Shown here: positions 54,616 through 64,000 of the stretch, piece by piece
Layout: each line of letters begins with the position of its first letter
Position numbering within the stretch: the stretch's first letter is position 1
Source of the DNA: Gloeophyllum trabeum ATCC 11539
Taxonomy: Eukaryota; Basidiomycota; Agaricomycetes; Gloeophyllales; Gloeophyllaceae
NCBI RefSeq assembly: GCF_000344685.1
Contig: NW_006920410.1
Location: 1,696,608-1,760,607 of the forward strand
DNA: 64,000 bases
Direction: 5' to 3'
Program-made: the position numbers and the translations under genes
Notes under the pieces: generated by a model
Told to the model about the DNA's origin: nothing
Database searches by the model: none
What the model saw: only the letters and a program-made list of their open reading frames with translations

Positions 54616-57600
54616 ATGTCTGACGAGAACGATGTGGACGTGATCTCTACCATTACTGGTTACGACCTCGACCGTGTCCTGAACGGTTATAACCTACCGT
54701 CGACGTCCGCGCTCTCCAGTCAGCTTGGTATCTTGGGTATACCCTCCCTAGATCCTCGTCAAATATATGGAGATAAATGGGACGATGATGTGGTGGGTCC
54801 TGACCAAGGCGAAGACTTCGAGGATCAGGTCGACGAGGAGTTAGAGAATGAGGAGGATCAGGCCGACCAAGAGATGGAGAATGAAGAGAGTCCCCGTGAA
54901 GCCTCTGTCAAAGTAGAGGACGAACCAACCGAATCCATGCCAAAGAAGGAACGTCGCATCAGAGTGGTTCGGCGTCTCGTGGAACGGCCCAAGTCTGTCT
55001 ACGAGAGGTTCCCTACGTATGAGAAGGACAAGATCCTGGATTTCACAGAGCTGTTCAAGGGTTACACTGTTCCCAGGTCTAGAGTTTCGAAGAGACCGTT
55101 TCAACGTACGTTCTCAGTAATGGTATTGTCACTTGATGGACTAAGAATGCCCAGTTGAACCTGTGTACCCTCGCAAGCGAGATGTACCACGACACTTCCT
55201 GCAATCCATAGTGGGTGATGCCGAGCGGCAGGCGGAGAATCAACGAGCAGATGAGGTTATAGCAGCTGGGAACATAGACTTCGATCTCCAGAATGCGCTC
55301 GAGGCAAGCATGTCTCATCGATGACCGTTCCTGAAGTCTTACAAAGCTTAGGGTCGTGTTAATACTGAAGCCCCCGTATCTCTATCCTTGCAAGATCGGT
55401 CATTCGACCTTGTTTTATTAGCAAACTGGGAGGATCAGATTGTATACGAGCCGGAGGAAGATATGGAGGAATCCGCCATTCATCGTCGGGAGTCACAGGC
55501 GGCTTTGACCACGAAAGTAAACAAGTCCCTGGAGTCAGGAGCGTGGACGCAAAGCATTATCTGGAGTCCTCGGGCCCCATTCCGAGACTTCACCCAATTA
55601 GAGGTCAATGAGGAAGATGCTGCACCTGAAGAGCGCCCGATAGGTGGGTGTGGCACGCATTGCACCAAACGTATTAGAGCTCACTAATATCATCTAGTAG
55701 CCGATCCACGACCTAGGAAACGTTTCAGGTCTGATCAAGTGCCTCGCGATAAGTTCAATCTCTCGAATGACCAATATTACGAGGTCTCCAAAGAGGGCCG
55801 AGGTCACCGTGTCAGACAGACCTTCGGACAACTCGTGGTGGAGCATGCTTATCCTGCACAGAAATTGCAACTGCCATTCGTCCGTATCTTTGCCCATTTA
55901 TCTTCCATGTACTTATGTCTCTCCTTGCAGTACAAGACTCGTTTGTCAAAGCAGGAGGCTCGGTCATGGCATCGGCCTGCGCTGCAGTTTCCTTCCAATG
56001 TCGAGATTCACTTCACTAAAGTCCGCTCCGCAAAGAAGAAAAAAGATAAGGCCGGACGGAGCGTGGGTAAAGGTGGAAACGTCAGCGAGGGATTACATAG
56101 GACCAGTGATCTAAGCCTGAAGGATACGAGTAACTACGTCTTATGGGAGTTCTCGGTAAGTATCAGCTGCAAGATCTAGAGACGCGCTTTAGGACTGGAT
56201 TCTTATCTAATCTCTGCTGAATCGTAGGAGGAGCATCCTCCCATCATGTCCAACTTTGGTATGGGAAGCATCCTCGTTAATTACTATCGCAAGAAGGATG
56301 AGAAAGATGAACATATACCGAAGGTCAGAATTATACGCCATTGTCTATAGTACCTACTAATGAGACTTTCGTAGTATGATCTGGGTGTCCCCTTCGTCCT
56401 AGAACCTCAAGACGAATCGCCGTTCATGAAGTTCGGTTACGTGTATCCTGGAGAAACAGTTCCAGCGCTTTACAACAATCTCATACGGGCTCCTCTGTTC
56501 AGGCAGAAGCCGCGTCCTACGGATTTCTTGGTCATTAGGCGAGTATGCTGGATAACCCTCCACACCTGTACACTGAGCTTATCGCATTTTTTCTCCCATC
56601 AGGAGCACCATAAGGGGCGAAACGCGATATTATATACGGGAGATGAAGAACCTCTTTGTCGTTGGGCAAACGTATCCCGTGACGGAGGTGCCCGGCCCCC
56701 ACTCGCGAAAAATCACAAACACGATCAAGCATAGACTGCAGAACATTACATACAAGTTGTTATCGAAAAGTCATGAAGAAAGATTGAAAATATCGAGGCT
56801 GATGAAGTACTTCCCTGATCAAAACGAGCTTCAGATGAGACAGCGGCTAAAGGTACCGTGTGCTCTCTTACTCCGAGCGAGGCTAGTCCCTCATAATTTA
56901 TACAGGAATTCATGGAGTATCACAGACGGGGACCTCATCAAGGCTTCTGGCGTTTGAAAACTGGCTGGCAAGTCCCATCCGAGGCCGATCAGCTTAAGAT
57001 GGTGACTCCGGAACAAGTCGTTTTGTCTGAAAGCATGCAGGTCGGGCAACGGCATCTGCAAGATCTGGGTTATAGTCAGGCAGCTGAGGCGGAGAACGCA
57101 GACGAAGCACATCTCTCCGTCGAGCAGCAGTTAGCTCCGTGGATCACTACGAAGAATTTTTTGTTTGCAACTCAAGCTAAAGCCATGTTAAGGCTGCATG
57201 GAGAGGGGGACCCAACCGGAAGGGGAGAAGCCTTCAGTTTCATCCGGGTTTCAATGAAGGACATCTTTGTCAAGGCCGGTGAAGACTATGAACAAAAGCT
57301 TGGTGCGTTCCCACTTGCTAGTTCAATATGATTACGGCTGACCGCCTGTATGTTAGCGGAAGCGGAGGCACGCCCTAAATCCGCCCACAGATATAATGTG
57401 GCCGAACAGCAACTGATCTATAAGTCTGAGATTGAGCGGATATGGAGAGCACAGCACGACTCACTTAGTCGTCGCGACGAGCCGCAGCTGACCGATGAAG
57501 ATGAAAAGCGCGAGGCGTCGCAGAAACCGCAGGAGCAATCCTTACAGCGGAGAGCTCTCGATCAGCAGTACCCAGGCATGTCAGCCGTGTCCCCCAAACA

Positions 57601-58564
57601 AGCCGGACCGTCTGCGGCCCCCTCGCCAGCATACAGCCGTGGGTCATCTGTGGATAGAGATCGAGAAATGAGCTACGGACCTGAAGGCGCGAAGCGGGTA
57701 CTACGTATCAAACGTTTGGTAGGTCTTCACTGACACTTGGACCCAATGTTGTCTCACATCAAACAGGTGGATGGACATTGGCAAACAGAAATCGTCCGGG
57801 ACCCGGCAGTAATCAGTGCCTATGTCCGCAGGCGGCAGATTATTGAAGAGGAGACTACCTTAGCCGACGCTCTTGCACCGACCGGTGATGCGGAAAAAGA
57901 TGCAAGAGCTAAGAAGAGGTGCGTCCTCGTGTCGATTATGCTATTCACTGTCGCTGACTTCACATGCAATTAGGCTTGAGGAAGAGATCATGCGGATGAA
58001 GAAAAATCAAGAGCGGCGACTTCATCGGAAAAATGCGAAGATTGCGAAAGAAGGAGGTACGCCATTGCTGCTCAATAGGCCTGTCAAGCCAGATACGACG
58101 GTTTGTTTCCGCACACTTCGGACGATGAACCTTGTTGACGGTATCTATCTCAGAGACGCTGCGGTCATTGCGGTCAAATGGGTCATATGAGTAAGTGCAC
58201 TGTGCTACTCAGCAGAAATCCACCCCTTAACTCCGCGACAGAAACCAACAGGAAGTGCCCTCGCTGGGCCGAGTTTAACTCTGGGGCTCCTCCTGCGACC
58301 CCTTCGGCGACTAGTCCCCCTGCCGGCTCCCCTCCTACCCCTAGTCTTGGCAACCTAGGGTTCAGCAAGAGCTCAGACTCCGTGTTCTCACCCACATTAG
58401 GTCCGTCGTCTCGTCCCGGGACTTCCTTCGGATTCCCAGTCGCCGTACCTTCACCACTTGCTACGAGCCCACCGCTGTCCGCGGTGAATGACTCTGACCT
58501 TCCACCCCCGACGACTGGGGGAGGGTCTGCACCAAAAATAAAACTGACCCTCAAGAAGACGTGA
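54616..58564 (+). CDS. TAF1: TFIID subunit TAF1 (TAF145 type)
   Basis: Core scaffold of TFIID. Fourteen exons: 54616-55105, 55155-55303, 55352-55643, 55701-55879, 55931-56155, 56228-56323, 56375-56538, 56603-56852, 56906-57302, 57357-57718, 57767-57918, 57974-58100, 58154-58190, 58242-58564 (1080 aa). Marks: KILDFTELFKGY and RKRDVPRHF; FDLVLLANWEDQIVYEPE; RDKFNLSNDQYYE; LSKQEARSWHRPALQF; WEFSEEHPPIMSNFGMGSIL; KFGYVYPGETVPALYNNLIRAPL; DFLVIRSTIRGETRYYIREM; EFMEYHRRGPHQGFWRLKTG; SFIRVSMKDIF; then the zinc knuckle CGHCGQMGHMKTNRKCP. Introns 55304-55351 and 56539-56602 begin with GC. No bromodomain and no N-terminal kinase are evident, as in yeasts. The last 100 residues are Pro/Ser-rich and end KIKLTLKKT. 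Very confident. Confidence 0.93.
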
Positions 58565-58732
58565 CGTCCGGACTTCCATTACGTCTGATCATTGCTTTGA
58601 TTCTGTAGCTTACAACATTGAACGATAAGACTGATGTAGCATAGCTAATATGGAATATTTAGTGTACATTATATTGCGAATGGCAAAGATAACAGCAACA
58701 CAAGAATAACGAGTCAGCGACCGCTCAATAAG

Positions 58733-61220
58733 TTAGGCAGATGTCATCTCAACGTCCCTAGTAGACCGGGTGGCGATCCTATCGTAGTCTGTAGTCGAAG
58801 CAGAAGTCCGCTGCAGCTTTGACGTATCGAAACGCTTCTTGAAGTCGGCGTTGATAACGAGCAAAAGGTTCCGGATGAGCTCAGCGTGTCTTCGACGTTG
58901 TTCAGGAGTGATATCTTTAGAACTGCTCTCAAGTCGTATCCGGCCAATCTCCCGGGATAGTCTTTCGTCGAGCTCGGCGGAACGACTAGCCGATACGCCC
59001 GAGGCGATCGAATGAATGCCCGGCAAGGTGCGCGGCTGTTGAACAGGCGATGAATGGCCCGAGCTTGGCGTCGAGTCTCTCGGCGGGGGAGAACGAGGAG
59101 ATGAATCGGGAGAGGGTGTGTCGCGGTACATGCGGTTGAGGGGCGGGAGTTTATATTTGCTGTCCCCTTCTTGAAGCAGAGGGTATAGCTTGGACGAGGG
59201 AGAAGACGACAACGACGAGGCCGTGAGTTTGGCGGGGGGACCGCGATGAACGGTCTTCGGTAACTTGGGCTCCATGGGCTCCGGCGGAGCCAAAGGCGGC
59301 CGGCCGTCATTCTGTAAGGGAATGATAGTCTGTCTGGAGGCCGTGCCGTAGTCCGCCTGCGAGAGACGAGGCACCAGGGGAGGCACGCGAGGAGCGCGTA
59401 GGCCCTCGTAGAAGATCGAGTTCTCAATAGATGATGGCATATGCGGAGGCGTAGACGAAGATGGCGTCGATGACAGGGAATGCGGCGAGTCGAGTTCGGC
59501 GGGCGACGCATTGATCTGCACGTATGGATTGCTTGAGTAACTCGAGATAGACCGTCGGGTGAGCGGGGGAGGCGCAGCGAACTCATCGGAAGGTGAATAC
59601 GTAAGTGGCGCGTGCTGGACGTCCGAGTACAGTGATCCGTAGACCGTAGGTTGCACAGACGGGTGATTCGACCGCAGACCAGACGTGCTTGGATACGGCA
59701 CAGACGAATACTGATGGTTGTTGTTGCTGCCTGCGGACGAGTACCCGTGTTCACCCGGATACGTAGCACCAGAGCCAGGCACGCCGGGCATACCTGCAAG
59801 ACCCATTTCACTTAGACTTGCGGCATCGAACATTGAGTGCGTAGAGTAGTTACAAGCTTGCTGGCGATGCTGCATTTGCTGCTGCTGCTGCTGCTGCTGG
59901 CGCGGCACGGCACCCGCAGCGACATCGCGGCCGAGGGTAACGAGGAAGTCATTGACGGCAGCAAGTTCTTCGGGCGTCCGTATGTCAAAAGAGACGGAGC
60001 GAGGATTAAAATTATTCTGGTCGTGATGACCCAACCCCTGCGAATATGCGAGGCGATTGAGCCTATCGGCCATGTCTGACATTCGTCCAGATTAGCCTTA
60101 GTGCGTGAACTTTCAATGCACAAGACGGTGCGTACCAGGGTCATACGAAGGCGCAACACGCCGTTTCTTCATGTCAGTGAAGAAGTCCTCCATGGAATGG
60201 TCATATGATCTCTTGGCACCCGCACCCGCAGGCGCGGTCGTGCCGTCAGGCCTAAGGACCTCCCAGGTGGGCAGCTGGCTTTGCGGAAGCAATTCATGCG
60301 CCGATTGCGCGCCATAGTTGGACGCGATGTGTACTTGAGAAGGCAACATCTCAGGGGATGGCGTAGTTAGAGGGCCCCGACTCGACCCTGCGAGGGTAGA
60401 TTAGCGGAGCGTACTTTGATGTCCGAAGACAGGCGGAATCTTACCGGAACCACTGATCGCAGTAGAATCAGACCCGGCTCGGGGAACATGGTTGCCGTTC
60501 TGATAGTGAGGTTGACGCTGGGAGAGACCGTACGGATTAGGCTTCGATATGTCACCCCGGACCCTTTGGCTGTACGACGGGTCAGCGACCGTAACTGCCT
60601 TCGAATGCTTGTGCTGGGCATGATGCTCTTCGGTGTGTATCTTCTCGTGCTTCTTCAGGTCCTGTGGTCTCTTGAATGATTTTTTGCAGATCTTTGTACC
60701 GATCAATAATTGAGCGCAAGGAGATAGAACGGAGATGTAACCCACCTCGCACGTGTGGGGCTTCAGCGGGGTGTGGACTAAGAACTGGTGTGAACTGGGC
60801 GCCGCAAAAATGAATGGAACAGAGCACACCTCGGACGTGGCTGGTGATATGGTCTCTCTTCGAGCAGGTGGTACCGCAATCCTTCCACTTGCACGTCAGG
60901 CAGAGATTGTTTGTGCTCTTGCGGCCGATGTGGTCGTTGCAGAGATGGTTGTACAAAGCCTCTGGGTCCGACATGACCTTGCCACACTCCTGCCAAAGAC
61001 ACCGGTGCCCCTCTGCCTCCTGAGCCTTGCTGTCCTCGATCCGCTGGGCATAGCCTGCGCCTTCGGACGAGCTGTGGCCATTGGATGGGGGAGACGCAGA
61101 GCGCTCTGCGTTGGAGGACGGCGGGGTGAGCGGCGGGCCCATGTTGCTGTAGGCGAGGCGGAGGGCAGACTCGAGATCGTGCAGCGGAACAAGCGATACT
61201 GGCAGGAGAGGCTCCGCCAT
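58733..61220 (-). CDS. pacC: pH-response zinc-finger factor PacC/Rim101
   Basis: Three-C2H2-finger transcription factor activated by proteolysis at alkaline pH. Exons on the minus strand: 61220-60830, 60777-60746, 60691-60445, 60387-60136, 60075-58733 (754 aa). Fingers: [46 protein letters not shown]; and [23 protein letters not shown], the third assembled across two introns. The DNA-contact helices ([20 protein letters not shown]) match the family. The C-terminal region is Ser/Pro-rich, has a Gln run (residues near 335, from a CTG repeat on the plus strand), and an ordered helix near the end ([20 protein letters not shown]). PacC C-terminal processing elements could not be mapped. Six GCCAAG-type sites lie upstream. 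Confidence 0.92.
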
Positions 61221-64000
61221 CGCAGGGCGGTTTAAATAAGAAAGGCGCGATCTCTGGCTTGGCCTTGGCGCTGGGCAGACCAAGACGGGCACCCCGGACA
61301 CTGTCCGCGTTTATCAACGCTGCCCTGCGCTCTCCCGTCCGCTCGCATCTCCTCCCGAAATTCGACCGCTCTTACTCTTGATGCTGCATTATTTATGGAA
61401 CTCTCTCATTGCCCTGAGTATTCGCCGTATGCTGCTGGCCAGAAATACCACGACGCAGATACATCGTCTGCGCAGCAATGACTGCGCCCCGACGGCACTT
61501 GGGCTGCCGCGGGACAAGCCCGACAAGTACAGCTTCCGAAAGCAGGCTTGGACTGGTGCATCCGGGGTCTTGCAGGGCCTTGCAGTGCTGCCAAGCCTTG
61601 CCTGGACTTGGCTCTCAAAATGCCAAGCTGCTCGATTGCTGCTCGAACGGGACCTTTACCGTTACGTAATTTCTGTGGTTCTCCCGCGATGATCTCAGGA
61701 ATCTGCATTCCTCTCGAATGAAAGAAATGATTTTGCTGCAGAATCACAACTAAACGCATATCATTTGAAGCGTACATGCCCAGCGTTGAGCTAGCTTGGA
61801 TATCTGGCTGTTATTGCTACGACTGCTGCAAAGCAGCTGTGATACGATAGCCAGCGGCGTGCTGCACTGCGGAGCCGTATGATCACCGGGCCTCGTTGGT
61901 TTCTTCTTGGCGTATGTGATTGGGCAATGCTGCCAAGTATGCAAGTTCGCAAGTTCGGCTTTCCGCAGGTGCTCTGCTCTAGTGCGAGCGTGCGTCTTAT
62001 CATCAGCCTCTTGACCGTGCTACGCCGGAAGACTCAGCATACACAGTAGAAGCCCAGTTCGGGTGTCATGGAGAGATCTTGCCACGATGCTGAGAGATTC
62101 AAGACTAAATAAAGAAATCCTATACGAGCTTACCGGCGCCCAAAGCGCCTTGATTGTTATGTGAGAGTCGCCTCGCGCTCGTCCAGTTTGTAATACCTTC
62201 TGCGGACCAGATATGAACTTCGGCCGGCCGCATTTACATAACCGTACGGAATAACATGTAGCCTATCCAGCGAATATGACGGCGCCGGGCGGAGGGTTAC
62301 TCGCAACTTGGAATCATGGCGTGGGCTGTATAATAATACAGGGGAGCCACACAATGGCGGAGGAATCATCATTCACGAGGAAAATTAGAGTATCAAGGAA
62401 CCCCATTTTCTATCTAGACAATCGCCCTCTCTCGGCCATCAGGCCGCTCGGACGTTTCGTAAATTCTGTAGAGTGCTTGAGGTTACGGGATTCTGCCAAC
62501 GCCGTTGCTCCGCACCCGCTTCTATGTTAGGAGGTGGCAGGTCCCATTGCCACCTGCTACACTGCAGCTTAAACTCGCATAAGCTAGATGTACCGTTACA
62601 GACAAGTCCCACCGGCCAGGAGATCTGTATGTTCTTCTGTCTCCGCCATATGGTACAATTCAATGGAAGCCGGCGTGCTCGCCTCTGCTGAAAGTTCCGT
62701 ACTTCGTCGGCTGTTAACATGACGTCGGAATTCTGCACTGAATACATTCAACGGGTTCAATTTGAGGAGTTCTGTGAAGGGGGATAATATCCACCGAAAG
62801 GATCAATACGGACAGAGCGCAAGGATCCTCAACACACCGGATGACCATATTATCCGAGACACCCAGGTAGGTGCAATGGGTGGACCCCCCCTGGCTGCGG
62901 CTCTGATGAGCGAAGCTAGAGGGGCCGCCCGTTACATACGGAAGACTCACGCCGACAGCAAGACGTTCACCGGTGGAGCAGACTGCAGCATCTTCCTCCC
63001 CGGGCTCCAGCGGACGAGAAGAGAAGAGCTTGTACGCCAATGCCGTCGCGACATGTGATAGATGTGATATCGTGGTAGTTCCTGGTCTTATTCTATTACA
63101 GTGTCAGAGCCCTCCAGCCGCGGGGTCAGAGCTGATAGGAGTGAAAAGGGGAAATAAACTCACCGCTAGAATAATTCACAAGCGGTCTATCTCTATTCAG
63201 ATGCTTTCATGCGTTTAGATGGCGTAATTCATATGGCACGGACCAGATAACCCGCCATGGTGTAATAGAATGTCCGAATCGACGGGAAGGAACACTGCGA
63301 GGTAGAGCCTGGCGTCGATAATTATAGTGCACATCGGCTGGAGTCAGGCAATTCCCATGTACGATCAGGAAACTGAATGCCCCACCTGGAATACAGTGAA
63401 GTAGGGGTACAAAATATCCCACGTCAAACGAACCTAGCCAATGCGACATAACGCATCTCTGAGTGCGCCCTTCCCTGGATCCACAAGAAGCGGCGCCGGT
63501 TGGACGAAGCCATAACTCATGATGGCTATCGGATAGCCAGAGACATGGGCCTTCACAGAATCAGAAAACAATGGCATATAGGGAGAGCTAGGTATTGTCA
63601 AATGCAGCACTAGTACCGTTGGACGGGTAACCTGTAAATTCGCAGACGCCGTGTCATGCGGCCCGCGCGGTAGGCCGCATAATCCGAGCTCGTCTGTAAC
63701 AGGTGAGAGCTGTGCAATAGGGGAATGATCACTTTCGACCATCCCGCCTCGCGGATACGATGCTATGCACGCAGGCGTAGCACTGCTCGTTTTGGCAGCA
63801 CTGCCGTGCTTGGCGAAGAACGCGTATAGCCAAGGGCAAGACGTGCCCAGCATCTTCGCGTCCCGACGCTGCGGGCCCGGACGCTTTTCGAACTACTGGG
63901 GGGCGTTACGACACTCGAGCGCGAAGAAAGGCCGGACTCTTAAATCGGCGCGTCCACTCTGTCCTGAGAATATTCGTTTCTTTCTTCACCGGGCGACGGA
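61221..64000. other. Upstream region of PacC and gene-poor tail of about 2.8 kb
   Basis: Apart from the GCCAAG cluster, no gene, RNA or element recognised. Frames up to about 140 codons occur on both strands but none resembles a protein family or is framed by convincing splice sites. Confidence 0.45.
61258..61937. promoter_or_regulatory. Cluster of GCCAAG sites upstream of PacC
   Basis: PacC binds GCCARG. On either strand GCCAAG occurs at 61258-61263 and 61264-61269 (directly adjacent), 61590-61595, 61607-61612, 61622-61627 and 61932-61937. The nearest pair is about 40 bases before the start codon. Autoregulation is a reasonable inference. Confidence 0.5.

Noticed and set aside
54616..58564. 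Bromodomains or kinase domain in TAF1
   Set aside because: No bromodomain motif after the zinc knuckle and no kinase-like N-terminus; the gene ends soon after, as in fungal TAF1.
59877..59901. CTG repeat as a microsatellite of interest
   Set aside because: It is simply the Gln run in PacC, common in fungal transcription factors.
60753..61235. Plus-strand 160-codon frame
   Set aside because: Lies exactly antisense to the PacC zinc-finger exons, which are certain.
1..64000. tRNA, rRNA, CRISPR or transposon genes
   Set aside because: I looked for cloverleaf-like arms, conserved rRNA blocks, regular repeats and integrase or reverse-transcriptase motifs and saw none; a covariance-model or repeat-library search would be needed to be certain.

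Overview
This is nuclear DNA of a filamentous fungus, most likely a basidiomycete of the Agaricomycetes type. Nearly every gene is broken by introns of about 48-60 bases with GT...AG ends. Several exons are extremely short, genes alternate strands at close spacing, and the recognisable proteins are fungal or general eukaryotic (Mediator, TFIID, the proteasome lid, PacC, a mitoribosomal protein). I found no transposase, reverse transcriptase, CRISPR array, rRNA or tRNA. Exon models were assembled by eye from reading frame, splice sites and family knowledge; coordinates should be good to the base for most genes but were not checked by alignment.

Layout. 1-8.5 kb: 5' part of RRP5 (-), divergent SF3A2 (+), a secreted T1-type ribonuclease (-), a Pal1-like proline-rich protein (-), SLD2 (+). 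9-14.7 kb: an F-box/LRR-like protein (+), RPN5 (+), mitoribosomal mS23 (-). 15-27 kb: an accessory stretch with an intact peroxisomal-type acyl-CoA/4-coumarate-CoA ligase (-), a 2.3 kb gene-poor region, a metallothionein (+), a BCL7-like protein (-) divergent from MED7 (+), then a second ligase locus split by a 348-base N gap with an 883-base exact duplication on both sides. 27.6-38 kb: an Lnt-like carbon-nitrogen hydrolase (+), two unrecognised genes (+), a large second Pal1-like protein (-) and an unrecognised Ser/Pro-rich protein (-). 38-49 kb: NOP6-like (+), SED5 (-), NAD glycerol-3-phosphate dehydrogenase (+), an ankyrin/CCCH protein (+), ADE5,7 (-). 49-64 kb: thaumatin-like protein (+), RRB1 (+), a PA28-gamma proteasome activator (-), TAF1 (+), PacC/Rim101 (-), then 2.8 kb without a recognisable gene.

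Functionally the window is mostly housekeeping: ribosome assembly (RRP5, NOP6, RRB1), splicing (SF3A2), polymerase II transcription (MED7, TAF1), replication initiation (SLD2), proteasome (RPN5, PA28-gamma), Golgi traffic (SED5) and purine and glycerol metabolism. The accessory component is a pair of CoA ligases, a metallothionein, a secreted RNase and a thaumatin-like protein. No coordinated gene cluster is evident.

The most notable signals are gene-structural: micro-exons of 8, 9, 14, 15, 18 and 22 bases, two start codons set off by an intron at or one base after the ATG, and three GC-AG introns. A likely assembly fault sits at the ligase locus, and a dense cluster of PacC-type sites lies upstream of PacC itself. 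I did not find a convincing wholly new biological system.
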